This document shows, in pieces, positions 9,087 to 17,367 of a stretch of DNA of 64,000 bases. The position numbers and the translations under genes are program-made. Numbering within the stretch: the stretch's first letter is position 1; each line of letters starts with the position of its first letter. Location: the NCBI GenBank assembly GCA_022800815.1, contig JAAWRC010000016.1, positions 1 to 64,000 on the forward strand, given 5' to 3'. The notes beneath the pieces are model-generated. The model did no database searches. It was not told the DNA's origin and was given only the letters and a program-made list of their open reading frames with translations. Source of the stretch: Lachnospiraceae bacterium (GTDB lineage: Bacteria > Bacillota > Clostridia > Lachnospirales > Lachnospiraceae).

Positions 9087-9764
9087 TTGAGCAAGCGGGG
9101 AGTCACGATTCTTTTAACGCTTTTATTGACCGTGTGCCTGATTGGGATGCAGCAAGTAAAGACAGGCCGGGAGGGACAGAGCCTGGCGGCGGAGGCGGAA
9201 ACGGCCGGTGACAAGCTGGTGGCGCTGACCTTTGACGACGGTCCCCACGAGGGGAGCACGGAGCGGCTTCTTGAGGGGCTTAAGGAGCGGGAGGTGAAGG
9301 CGACTTTTTTCCTGATTGGACAGAGCGTTGAGGGAAAGGAAGAGTTGGTGAAACAGATGGCGCAGGACGGGCATCTGATCGGAAGTCACACCTTTCACCA
9401 CGTTCAGCTCACGGGTCTTTCCCTGGAGGAAGCCTGCGGGGAGATCACTATGACCAACGAGGCCATCTCCGGCGTGACCGGACAGACGGTGGAATACATA
9501 AGGCCCCCCTACGGCTCCTGGAATTCCAAGCTGGAATGTGCGGTCAATATGCATGAAGTGGGATGGACAGTGGATCCCAGGGATTGGGACGTGAAAGATA
9601 CGGACGTCATCGTGAAGCGGGTATTAAACGATGTGAAAGACGGGAGCATCATCCTGCTTCACGATGTTTACGACACGTCGGTGGAGGCGGCATTTCAGAT
9701 TATCGACGAGCTGAAAGCCCAGGGCTACACCTTCGTGACGGTGGACCGGCTGCTCATCGACTGA
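9087..9764 (+). CDS. Polysaccharide deacetylase (NodB/CE4 family), exported
   Basis: A 225-residue extracellular carbohydrate esterase, probably a peptidoglycan or chitin-like N-deacetylase. An N-terminal hydrophobic signal or anchor (residues 7-21) precedes the NodB domain. The motifs are TFDDGP (metal-binding Asp and catalytic base), SHTFHH (two zinc His), RPPYGS, the W-x-V-D segment in VGWTVDPRDWDV, and ILLHD near the end. The start is TTG at 9087 with AAGGA upstream. TATAAT at 9048-9053 could serve as its -10, but no matching -35 is clear. It converges with rarA, whose end lies two bases away. Confidence 0.9.
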   Translation: MSKRGVTILLTLLLTVCLIGMQQVKTGREGQSLAAEAETAGDKLVALTFDDGPHEGSTERLLEGLKEREVKATFFLIGQSVEGKEELVKQMAQDGHLIGSHTFHHVQLTGLSLEEACGEITMTNEAISGVTGQTVEYIRPPYGSWNSKLECAVNMHEVGWTVDPRDWDVKDTDVIVKRVLNDVKDGSIILLHDVYDTSVEAAFQIIDELKAQGYTFVTVDRLLID

Positions 9765-9765
9765 A

Positions 9766-11088
9766 TCAGGATTCCTGTCTCAGCCATTTAAGCCATTCCC
9801 CGATCTCCTTCTCGCACCCCTGTTCGGTGGGCTCATAGAAGACCGTGCCCACGAGCTCGTCGGGGAGGTACTGCTGCCTGACGTAATGATTGGGGAAATC
9901 GTGGGCGTATTTGTAATCCAGGCCGTGGCCCAGCTTGGCGGCGCCGCCGTAATGGGAGTCCTTGAGATGGGGCGGGACGGTCCTTATCTTCTCGGAGCCG
10001 ACCCGCTCCATGGCGGCACCGATGGCCAGGGTGCAGGCGTTGCTCTTGGGGGCGGAGGCCACGTAGATGGCGGCCTGGGACAGAATTAACTGGGCCTCCG
10101 GCATGCCCACCCGCTCTACGGCGAGGGAGGCGGATACGGCCACCTGGAGGGCCTGGGGATCCGCATTCCCCACGTCCTCTGAGGCGCAGATCATGATCCG
10201 CCTGGCGATGAACTTGACATCCTCGCCTGCGTAGAGCATCCGTGCCAGATAGTAGACGGCGGCGTCCGGGTCGGAGCCCCGCATGCTCTTGATGAAGGCG
10301 GAGATGGTGTCATAATGGTTGTCCCCGGATTTATCATACCGGATGGCCCGCTTCTGAATGCACTCTTGGGCCACGTCCAGGGTAATGTGGATCTGCCCGT
10401 CCTCCCCCCTGGGAGTGGACAGGGCTCCAAGCTCCAGGGCATTGAGGGCGCTTCTGGCGTCGCCGCCGCAGATGTCGGCGAGGAAATCCAGGGCCTCGTC
10501 GTCCGCCGATACGGACAGTGCGCCGAGGCCCCGCTCCTTATCCTTCGCAGCCCTAAGGAGAAGCGCCTTCACGTCCTCCTTCGTCAGGCTTTCCAACTGA
10601 AAAATGATGGAGCGGGAGAGAAGAGCCCCGTTGACCTCGAAGTAGGGGTTCTCCGTGGTGGCACCGATCAGGATCACGGTCCCGTCCTCCACGAAGGGCA
10701 GCAGGTAATCCTGCTGTCCCTTGTTGAACCGGTGGATCTCGTCGATGAAGAGGATCGTCTTTTTGTTGTACATGCCCAAGTTATCCTTTGCCTGCCGGAC
10801 GACCTCCTCCATGTCCTTTTTTCCGGCGGAGGTGGCGTTGATCTGGGTGAATGCGGCCTTGGTCGTGTTGGCGATCACCTTGGCGATGGTGGTCTTTCCC
10901 GTGCCGGGCGGGCCGTAAAGGAGAATGGAACTCAGCTTGTCGGCGGCGATGGCCCGATAGAGCAGGGTGCCCTTCCCGATGATGTGCTTCTGCCCCACGA
11001 TCTCCTCCAGGGAGGCCGGGCGCATCCTGGCGGCGAGGGGGGCCTCCTTCGCCTGATTGTTCTCTCTCATATAATCAAATAAATCCAT
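9766..11088 (-). CDS. rarA: Replication-associated recombination protein A (RarA/MgsA AAA+ ATPase)
   Basis: A 440-residue clamp-loader-like AAA+ protein acting at stalled replication forks. Walker A GPPGTGKT is at residues 59-66, Walker B is ILFIDEIHRFNKGQQD, and the sensor 1 region is LIGATTENPYFEVN. After the AAA+ module come GGDARSALNALE and the tetramerisation part (AAIYVASAPKSNA, then DSHYGGAAKLGHGLDYKY). These motifs separate RarA from the Holliday-junction motor RuvB and from DnaX. CCGGAGG lies before the ATG on the minus strand. Its end abuts the end of the deacetylase gene with no terminator in the gap. Confidence 0.95.
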   Translation of the reverse strand: MDLFDYMRENNQAKEAPLAARMRPASLEEIVGQKHIIGKGTLLYRAIAADKLSSILLYGPPGTGKTTIAKVIANTTKAAFTQINATSAGKKDMEEVVRQAKDNLGMYNKKTILFIDEIHRFNKGQQDYLLPFVEDGTVILIGATTENPYFEVNGALLSRSIIFQLESLTKEDVKALLLRAAKDKERGLGALSVSADDEALDFLADICGGDARSALNALELGALSTPRGEDGQIHITLDVAQECIQKRAIRYDKSGDNHYDTISAFIKSMRGSDPDAAVYYLARMLYAGEDVKFIARRIMICASEDVGNADPQALQVAVSASLAVERVGMPEAQLILSQAAIYVASAPKSNACTLAIGAAMERVGSEKIRTVPPHLKDSHYGGAAKLGHGLDYKYAHDFPNHYVRQQYLPDELVGTVFYEPTEQGCEKEIGEWLKWLRQES

Positions 11089-11141
11089 AGAAACCTCCGG
11101 AACTCATTCCAAAATCAAACATACGTTCAAAAGCTTCTTCT

Positions 11142-11170
11142 ATTATATAAGGGATTGCGGAAAAAGGCAA
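11142..11170 (-). promoter_or_regulatory. Promoter of rarA
   Basis: On the minus strand, TTGCCT (plus coordinates 11165-11170) and TATAAT (11142-11147) are 17 bases apart, 54 bases before the rarA start. Confidence 0.7.
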
Positions 11171-11316
11171 GCGGAAAGATGAGAGGATGAATTTAGCGGA
11201 TTTAAAACTTTTCCTGTAAAAATATTTTCTGGAAAAATCCATGCATTCGTGGTAGGATGGAAGAAGTGTGCTGCCGGAGAGGGGCTGGCGGGAATTTTAC
11301 GCAGGAGAACAGGGCA

Positions 11317-12519
11317 ATGATAGAAAAAATCAGGAAAGATTATGGCCATACCATTTACGCCTCCTATATCGGATACATTACCCAGGCGGTCGGCAATAAC
11401 TTTGCACCGCTTCTGTTTTTGACCTTTGCGGGCAGCTTTGGTTTGTCTCTGGAGAAGATCACGGTTTTGACGGTGGTTAATTTTCTGACACAGCTTTTCG
11501 TGGATATCATGTCGGCGTTTTTTGTGGACCGGCTGGGCTACCGGGCTTCCATTGTGTCCGCCCATTTTTTCTCGGCGGCCGGCCTTTTGGGCCTGGCAAT
11601 ACTGCCCTTTGCCTTTTCCAGTGCATATGCGGGGCTGCTCACGTCGGTGGTGCTCTATGCCGTGGGAAACGGCGTGATCGAGGTGCTCATAAGCCCCATC
11701 GTGGAGTCCTGCCCCACCACGAAGAAGGAGGCGGCCATGAGCCTGCTCCACTCCTTTTACTGTTGGGGGCATGTGCTTTTGGTGGTGGTCTGCACGGCGT
11801 TTTTCCGGCTGTTCGGGATTCAGAACTGGAGGGTTCTGGCCTGCGTGCTGGCTGTCATTCCCCTTTGCAACGCTTTTTACTTTCTGCTGGTGCCCATCTA
11901 TCCGGTGCTTGGGGGCCATGAGAAGCTGTCCTTTGGAGGATTGATTCGGCAGAAGGCGTTTTGGCTGTTTTTGCTTCTGATGGTTTGCGCCGGGGCGTCC
12001 GAACAGGCCATGAGCCAGTGGGCCTCCGCCTTTACGGAGTCGGCCCTCCACGTGTCAAAGACCGTGGGCGATCTGGCGGGGCCCTGCGCCTTCGCCCTTT
12101 TGATGGGAACGGCACGGGCCATTTACGGGAAATTCAGCGAACGGCTCCCCCTAAAAAAATTTATGGCGGGGAGCGCCCTTCTGTGTATAGGTTGTTATGT
12201 GCTGGCGGCGCTTGCGGATTTGCCGGCGCTGGGGCTTTTAGGCTGCGGTCTCTGCGGGTTTTCCGTGGGAATCTTTTGGCCGGGAACCTTTAGCATGGCG
12301 GCCCAGGCATTGCCGGGAGGCGGAACGGCCATGTTTGCACTGATGGCCCTGGCCGGGGATCTGGGCTGTTCCTCCGGGCCGGCCCTGGTGGGGCTGGTTG
12401 CGGGAGGGAGTGGCGGAGGCTTGAAGAGCGGTCTTCTGGCGGCGCTCGTCTTCCCCGTGGTCATGCTTGTGGGAGTTTCCTTTATAAAAGGAAGAAAGAG
12501 ACGGTATGATGGAATATGA
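11317..12519 (+). CDS. Major facilitator superfamily transporter
   Basis: A 400-residue polytopic membrane protein with twelve hydrophobic segments in two six-helix halves. An MFS-like cytoplasmic loop lies after helix 2 (FVDRLGYRASIV). The N-terminal stretch GYITQAVGNNFAPLLFLTF and the overall order resemble MFS proteins related to sugar/fucose permeases. The substrate is not evident. I start at the ATG at 11317, preceded by AGGAG, because the upstream residues from 11257 look untranslated. Its last 14 bases overlap tcdA, so the two are translationally coupled. Confidence 0.8.
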   Translation: MIEKIRKDYGHTIYASYIGYITQAVGNNFAPLLFLTFAGSFGLSLEKITVLTVVNFLTQLFVDIMSAFFVDRLGYRASIVSAHFFSAAGLLGLAILPFAFSSAYAGLLTSVVLYAVGNGVIEVLISPIVESCPTTKKEAAMSLLHSFYCWGHVLLVVVCTAFFRLFGIQNWRVLACVLAVIPLCNAFYFLLVPIYPVLGGHEKLSFGGLIRQKAFWLFLLLMVCAGASEQAMSQWASAFTESALHVSKTVGDLAGPCAFALLMGTARAIYGKFSERLPLKKFMAGSALLCIGCYVLAALADLPALGLLGCGLCGFSVGIFWPGTFSMAAQALPGGGTAMFALMALAGDLGCSSGPALVGLVAGGSGGGLKSGLLAALVFPVVMLVGVSFIKGRKRRYDGI

Positions 12520-13267
12520 ATTTTCGAGGGCGGAGCGCCTTCTTGGAGAAAGGGCCATCCGGCGGTTGAAAGACAGCCATGTGATGGTGTTCGGCATTGG
12601 CGGCGTGGGTTCCCACTGCATTGAGGCCCTGGCCAGGGGCGGTGTGGGACGTCTGACCCTGATTGACAGTGACAGGGTGTCGATCTCCAATATTAACCGC
12701 CAGAGCATTGCCTGTCACAGCACCATCGGACGGTATAAGACCCGGGTGATGCGGGAGCGGCTTTTGGATATCAATCCGGAGCTTCAAGTTCGGGTGTCGG
12801 AGGAGTTCGTGCTGCCGGAGAACGCCGCCGGTTTTTTTGAGGAGCGGCCGGATTTCGTGATCGATGCCATCGATACGGTGTCGGCGAAACTTGCGTTGGC
12901 AAAGCTGGCGGAGAGACGGGGAATTCCCATCATCAGCTGCATGGGAACCGGCAACAAGCTGGATCCCTCCGCATTTGAAATTGCGGACATTTATGAGACC
13001 AGTGTCTGTCCCCTCTGCCGGGTCATGCGGCGGGAGCTAAGGCGGCGGGGGGTAGAGCGATTGACGGTGCTCTATTCCAGGGAGAAGCCGATGACTCCCG
13101 GAGCGGGGAACGGTGCGTCGGCGGAGGCCGGGGAGACGGATGAAAGCGCCGGACGGCCCGTGCCGGGCAGCGTGTCCTTCGTGCCGCCGGCGGCGGGGCT
13201 CAGGCTGGCGGGATACGTGCTGATGCAATTATTGGAAGGAGAGGGAAATGGGAACGAAATTTTATGA
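12506..13267 (+). CDS. tcdA: tRNA threonylcarbamoyladenosine dehydratase (TcdA, ThiF/MoeB fold)
   Basis: A 253-residue E1-like enzyme that in studied bacteria converts t6A37 of ANN-decoding tRNAs to its cyclic form using ATP. It starts with FSRAERLLGERAIRRLKDSHV, typical of YgdL/TcdA. A nucleotide-binding loop GIGGVGSHCIEALAR follows, then LIDSDRVSISNINRQ, DAIDTVSAKLAL and SCMGTGNKLDP. A variable, low-complexity segment near residues 195-225 precedes a hydrophobic C-terminus. It lies between an MFS gene and a licD gene, overlapping both, so it is part of one transcript without an obvious functional link. Confidence 0.88.
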   Translation: MMEYEFSRAERLLGERAIRRLKDSHVMVFGIGGVGSHCIEALARGGVGRLTLIDSDRVSISNINRQSIACHSTIGRYKTRVMRERLLDINPELQVRVSEEFVLPENAAGFFEERPDFVIDAIDTVSAKLALAKLAERRGIPIISCMGTGNKLDPSAFEIADIYETSVCPLCRVMRRELRRRGVERLTVLYSREKPMTPGAGNGASAEAGETDESAGRPVPGSVSFVPPAAGLRLAGYVLMQLLEGEGNGNEIL

Positions 13268-14114
13268 TCCGGAGGTTTTAAAGAGGGTACAGCAGACGGA
13301 GTTGGAAACTTTGAAAGATTTTATGGCTGTCTGTGACGAGGCGGGGCTTCGGTATTTTGGCATCGCCGGCACGGGGATCGGTGCGGTTCGCCACGGGGGC
13401 TTTATTCCCTGGGATGACGATATTGACATCGCCATGCCGCGGGCAGATTTTGATAAGGCCATGAGGCTGGTGAAGGAAAAGCTCTCCGATAAATATTACA
13501 TTCTTAACTGTGAGACGGACCCCAATTATCCGCTGATGACCACCAGGCTCTGCAAAAAGGGAACCAGGTTCCAGGAAGAGATTTTGCGGGACGTGAAGGC
13601 GAAATGGGGAATTTTTCTGGACCTTTATCCTTACGACAATCTGGCGGACGGGAAGGCGGCCTATTTTTTCCAGGTGTGGACGGCCTGGTTTTACAGCAAG
13701 CTTTTGATTCTCAGGAACGTGTCCCATCCCTATATGAGCTTCGGCGGCTGGAAGAGGACGCTTGCACAGGGGATTTGCAGTCTGGTAAACGGCGGGATGA
13801 GGCTCTTTCACATTTCCCCCCGCTGGATTTACAAGAGGTGTATGCGTGCGTGCAGGAAATACAATCGCAGGAAGACCAGACGGATGGGCTTTCCCTGCGA
13901 CACCAGCCCCCACTGGAACACGCTGGAAAAGACGAAGGTCTATCCCCTTAAAAAATATTCTTTTGAGGACGTCATGCTGAATTTTCCGAAGGACACCGAC
14001 GGGATGCTGAAAAATTTCTTCGGGGATTACATGCAGCTGCCCCCGGTGGAGAAGAGGAAGACCCACTATCCCCATGTGTTGGATTTTGGGGACGGGGTCA
14101 ATGTGGCTAAATAG
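13248..14114 (+). CDS. LicD family phosphotransferase
   Basis: A 288-residue protein with the LicD nucleotidyltransferase-like core: AGTGIGAVRHGGFIPWDDDIDIAMPR (split here as GAVRHGGFIPWDDD plus IDIAM) near residues 40-65, where the acidic cluster binds metal. LicD enzymes move phosphocholine or related groups from CDP carriers to surface glycans. It overlaps tcdA by 20 bases. A second licD lies at 18680 in the surface-glycan cluster, with the TnpB-like gene and a palindromic element between them. The acceptor is unknown. Confidence 0.85.
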   Translation: MGTKFYDPEVLKRVQQTELETLKDFMAVCDEAGLRYFGIAGTGIGAVRHGGFIPWDDDIDIAMPRADFDKAMRLVKEKLSDKYYILNCETDPNYPLMTTRLCKKGTRFQEEILRDVKAKWGIFLDLYPYDNLADGKAAYFFQVWTAWFYSKLLILRNVSHPYMSFGGWKRTLAQGICSLVNGGMRLFHISPRWIYKRCMRACRKYNRRKTRRMGFPCDTSPHWNTLEKTKVYPLKKYSFEDVMLNFPKDTDGMLKNFFGDYMQLPPVEKRKTHYPHVLDFGDGVNVAK

Positions 14115-14155
14115 GAGGTGGGTGCCGGCATAGAACGGACGGGCGTGAAACGGAC

Positions 14156-14414
14156 GGGTGCGGCATAACCGGCTGCTTATCAGGTCTCTTCCGTCAAAAC
14201 AGGCCCCTCCGTTCCCCGGCAGACACGTTCGGTTTTTTTTGATTTCGTTGCGTCGCCTGTTACAGGCAATTTTGCCTCCATCAAATCGGGTCGGTCAAAA
14301 TTGCCTGAGCTAGCCGCAGCGAAATCTGCAAAACCTCCTATCGTCTGCCTGTGGGAACGGAGGGGCCTGTTTTGACGATTTAGATCTTAAAAAGCAGCCG
14401 GTTATGCCGCACCC
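14156..14414. repeat. Long palindromic MITE-like element
   Basis: A 259-base element with perfect 23-base terminal inverted repeats (14156-14178 against 14392-14414, beginning GGGTGCGGCATAACC) and an inner perfect 25-base inverted pair (14192-14216 against 14353-14377). Further inside are GATTTCGTTGCG/CGCAGCGAAATC and CAGGCAATTTTG/CAAAATTGCCTG pairs. The whole could fold into one long stem. It codes for nothing visible and sits between two convergent genes, where it may also stop transcription. No clear target-site duplication is seen. Confidence 0.75.
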
Positions 14415-14421
14415 TGTCTGC

Positions 14422-14976
14422 TCAGCAATCCGGGTCTGTGGCGGGAATCCGGCCGGAAGGGGCAAGGTAGAGGGTGTCTAAGAGCTTCCGGCCGGAGGCG
14501 GTGCGGAAGATCTTCTCTCGGACGCTCTCGACGGCCTTTCTGGACTGGCCTTCCTCGAAGATATTGACCAGAAAGTCCGCTTCCACCAGGATCTGATAAT
14601 CCAGACCGTCCATATTCAGATAGGTGTGATGATGGCCGATCAGATAGCAGATGCGCTCTGTCTGCGCCAGGGTAAATCCGTGGCGCTCCAGAATGGGACG
14701 GGCTGCGCCGGGCCCCTCCAGCTCCTGATAATTGCCGGCGGAGGAGCCGTATTTTTCCTTCGAAGGCCTGATGCCGATGTCATGCATCAGGGCCGTTACT
14801 TCCAAAAGGAACTGCGTTTCCTCCGAGAGCCCTTCGGAAAGGCCGATTTGGCGGGCGAAGGCCCACACTTTCAGAAAATGATTCACGTATCTGGTGGTAT
14901 CGGCGTACCAGGCGATCATTTCGTTCATGATGGCCGTGAATTGTTTCGCACAAGCATTTCTCTTGTTCTCCTCCAT
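14422..14976 (-). CDS. HD-domain phosphohydrolase-like protein
   Basis: A 184-residue single-domain HD protein. Metal ligands expected of the superfamily are visible: a His near residue 33 (VNHFLKVWAFARQIG), the HD pair in ALMHDIGIRPSKE (about 64-65), an HHH run near 114 (IGHHHTYLNMDG), and a later Asp in LVEADFLVNIFEE. Such proteins hydrolyse nucleotides or other phosphoesters. The substrate is not predictable. GAGGAGG precedes the ATG. Its stop lies eight bases from the edge of the palindromic element, so the element may have replaced the original downstream sequence. Confidence 0.8.
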   Translation of the reverse strand: MEENKRNACAKQFTAIMNEMIAWYADTTRYVNHFLKVWAFARQIGLSEGLSEETQFLLEVTALMHDIGIRPSKEKYGSSAGNYQELEGPGAARPILERHGFTLAQTERICYLIGHHHTYLNMDGLDYQILVEADFLVNIFEEGQSRKAVESVREKIFRTASGRKLLDTLYLAPSGRIPATDPDC

Positions 14977-15112
14977 GATGCTTCCTCCTCATATGAAAAT
15001 AATAGGACGTACGGGATGCGGATGCAAAAAGCGTTTCGTACGTTTTTATTATAATGGAAAATCTGAAAAAGAAAAGACATGTTGCGTCCGAATCCCCATG
15101 TTTTTTCCATCA

Positions 15113-15151
15113 AAAAACGGCATTCCGCAGGTTGGCGGGAATGCCGTTTTT
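15113..15151. terminator. Bidirectional terminator-like hairpin
   Basis: AAAAACGGCATTCC pairs with GGAATGCCGTTTTT, giving A and T runs on the two flanks so that it could work in both directions. It leads straight into the first of two palindromic repeats. Confidence 0.6.
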
Positions 15152-15176
15152 CACAGATTACCTCAATCTGCGAAAC
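15146..15176. repeat. Palindromic repeat, copy A
   Basis: A 31-base unit made of the arm GTTTTTCACAGATT, the loop ACCTC and the arm AATCTGCGAAAC. A second copy lies at 15553-15583 with the loop reading GAGGT, that is, inverted. The bases between the copies (15177-15552) are AT-rich compared with the window and show no gene. They probably hold the upstream region of the TnpB-like gene. Confidence 0.6.
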
Positions 15177-15552
15177 GTTTTTTCCTTCCAAATTAAAAAT
15201 CCTATAAAATACTACGGCGAAAAATCAAAAAACATAAGTCGGGCAGGGCTTTGGATGACAGATAAGCCCGGATTCCTTGTTATCCAACCCTCATTATACG
15301 TTCGAGAAGGGAATTTGTCAATTAAAACGGTGTTGGCAGATTTTGTATCCCCCTCTGTCATTGCCGACAAGTTTCATGTAAAATCAATCGCTTTATGTTT
15401 ATTATGGGTCAGGGAAATGGTCCTGTTCTCACCGTCAGGGATATGGAACCGGAAAAAAGAACGCTGTCATACAAGTTTATGATCCGTTAATCATGGTCAG
15501 CTCATGGGTCATAAACAATTGCGAATGCCATTGTTCGTTGGAGGGGAGGGCC

Positions 15553-15583
15553 GTTTTTCGCAGATTGAGGTAATCTGCGAAAC
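15553..15583. repeat. Palindromic repeat, copy B
   Basis: Same arms as copy A, with GTTTTTCGCAGATT and AATCTGCGAAAC around the loop GAGGT. It ends one base before the ATG at 15585, so it could form a hairpin over the translation start of the TnpB-like gene. Confidence 0.6.
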
Positions 15584-15584
15584 C

Positions 15585-17009
15585 ATGGGATTGCAGAGCT
15601 ATTCCGGAAAGCGGGATGTTTCGTCTATGCCGTCGGACGCCATATACAAAACGGTTTATCAGTATAATAAAATCCCCCTTTCTCAGGAGGAGATGGGGAA
15701 GCTCGTGGAGCTGGCCGAGGATTATAAAAAGGTAAAAAATCACGTCTATCAGCGATACGGCGGCATCAGAAGTCTGCCGAAGCTTTATCCGGGGTACACG
15801 GTGCAGAACGAGATGACGGCGGACGGCCTGCGCACGCAGCTTGCGCTTCCGTCGGTATACTTTTACTGTGCGATCTTTGACGCACTGAGAGACGTTAAGA
15901 GCCAGTGGTCGCAGGTGAAAAACAGGGTCGAGGACAACATAAAGAGAAACCCGAATCTGACCCCGGAGGACCGGCATTACCTTCGCTTCGTCATGAAACA
16001 GAGCCAGTGTTTTGAGGCGGTCCTCCTGGAACGGGAAATCGTTCTTGCCGGAGAATGGAAGAAGGCCTACGAGGAGGTCCGCAGTGGAAGGAATGAGCGG
16101 TACCTGCGGCAATATCTGCGCAGACAGGTGCGGAAACATCTGAAAAAGATGCACACGGAGCAGGCAAACGGTTTTTCGGTCACGCAAAAAGGCTATCGCT
16201 ACGGGGATCACGGGATTTATCTCTCGACAAAGGAACCCAGGAAACGTCTTTTCATTTTGCTGACGGACAACAACCATTACGGCAGCCAGATTTATATTCG
16301 GCTTGACCCGCAGCGGGGGAATCTGAAAATCAGCGTTCCGATCGAGATGGAAGCGAAGAAGTTCAAAGAATATCAGAATCGGATCGGCCTTTCCGTGGGA
16401 ATGCGGGAGATGTTCGTGACGGACGGCGGAAATGTCTATGGCGGGGCTTACGGCGCATATCAGGAGGCGCTCACGGAATATGTACGGGAGGGAACGGCCC
16501 GGTACCGCAAAAACAGGAAACATAATTCCGGCAGGGAGAAATATCATGCGGGAAAAAAACGATTGGAGGCCGCACTGCACAATTACGTCAATGCGGAAAT
16601 CAACCGGATGCTCAAGGCCGAGAAACCGGCGGTAATCTACATGCCGAAACTGCCGGGGGTGTCAAAGGCCGGAAAAAATAAAAAAATCAACTATTCGGTC
16701 AGCATGTGGCAGCGGGGCTATATAAAAGGAAGACTGAGACAAAAGTGCCAGGAGCGCTCCATTGAATTCGTGGAAGTGTTTGGAAAGGACGTCGGCCGGG
16801 AGTGCAGCGGCTGCGGCGGCATGGGAACGAAGACGGAAGGGAATTTTGTCTGCCCCGCATGCGGACTGCGGATTACGGACCGGGAGAATGCGGCGAGAAA
16901 CGTGAAAAAGAGGGGCGAAGAGCTTAAGAAGCACGGGAACGGGGAGGCGGAAAGCCGGGAGCGGGAACGTGAAACGGATCACGGCGGACGGCCAGAAGCG
17001 GGCGCATGA
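15585..17009 (+). CDS. TnpB-like (IS200/IS605 OrfB) protein, apparently nuclease-dead
   Basis: A 474-residue protein with the TnpB layout: a basic helical N-terminal half, a RuvC-like core, and a zinc ribbon with C407-x2-C410 and C423-x2-C426 (ECSGCGG, FVCPACG). The RuvC residues look lost. RuvC-I, normally GID-x-G, reads RIGLSVGMREMFVTDGG with Ser270. RuvC-II, normally with a Glu, reads VIYMPKLPG. RuvC-III reads TDRENAARNV, with Arg two before the Asn where Asp is usual. No TnpA gene is near. The start is uncertain (15504, 15585 or 15627). I use 15585 because the bases upstream are a palindromic repeat. Active TnpBs are RNA-guided nucleases. Dead homologues are known as RNA-guided repressors, so that role is possible here but unproven. 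Confidence 0.75.
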   Translation: MGLQSYSGKRDVSSMPSDAIYKTVYQYNKIPLSQEEMGKLVELAEDYKKVKNHVYQRYGGIRSLPKLYPGYTVQNEMTADGLRTQLALPSVYFYCAIFDALRDVKSQWSQVKNRVEDNIKRNPNLTPEDRHYLRFVMKQSQCFEAVLLEREIVLAGEWKKAYEEVRSGRNERYLRQYLRRQVRKHLKKMHTEQANGFSVTQKGYRYGDHGIYLSTKEPRKRLFILLTDNNHYGSQIYIRLDPQRGNLKISVPIEMEAKKFKEYQNRIGLSVGMREMFVTDGGNVYGGAYGAYQEALTEYVREGTARYRKNRKHNSGREKYHAGKKRLEAALHNYVNAEINRMLKAEKPAVIYMPKLPGVSKAGKNKKINYSVSMWQRGYIKGRLRQKCQERSIEFVEVFGKDVGRECSGCGGMGTKTEGNFVCPACGLRITDRENAARNVKKRGEELKKHGNGEAESRERERETDHGGRPEAGA

Positions 17010-17367
17010 AACGGATCATGGAGAAAAGCCAAAAGCAGGAGACGGAAACTGGGTCATAACGGAACCCTCCGCAGATGAATGTCAGACGGCATTTGACCAT
17101 TCCCCCGGATGGCGGGAAACGGACTGCGGCGGAGAGTCCTTTTGATAAAAAACAAAGACGGCATTGGAAGCCGGCGAAACGGCCGGGTATTGGGTATGCC
17201 AGGACCTTTGGGAACTTTCGGGCGGAAGTGCGCGGAAGAAGTACCGGGAGCGAAGCGGACGGGTCGGGAAATGTTTTGACATGAACCAAAGTCCCGTCGG
17301 CAGTCCCCGACGAGCGGGGGCCGAAATATGCCTTATTTAAAATGTCAGGAAGACGAAGGGGGAGACC
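17010..17367 (+). other. Non-coding tail after the TnpB-like gene, possible guide-RNA region
   Basis: No convincing gene. TnpB guide RNAs usually overlap the 3' end of tnpB and extend past it, so this stretch is where one would be expected. It is GC-rich, holds local hairpins such as CCCCGACGAGCGGGG near 17306-17320, and has a TTGACA at 17276-17281 without a good -10. The RNA and its guide boundary cannot be placed by eye. The CDP-glycerol-transferase-like gene starts directly after it. Confidence 0.35.

Noticed and set aside
15477-16580. A 367-codon minus-strand frame opposite the TnpB-like gene
   Set aside because: No family resemblance, and the plus strand carries a clear zinc-ribbon TnpB-like protein.
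17075-17284. A 69-codon frame in the tail after the TnpB-like gene
   Set aside because: No ribosome binding site and Arg/Gly/Lys-biased composition; it fits non-coding RNA better.
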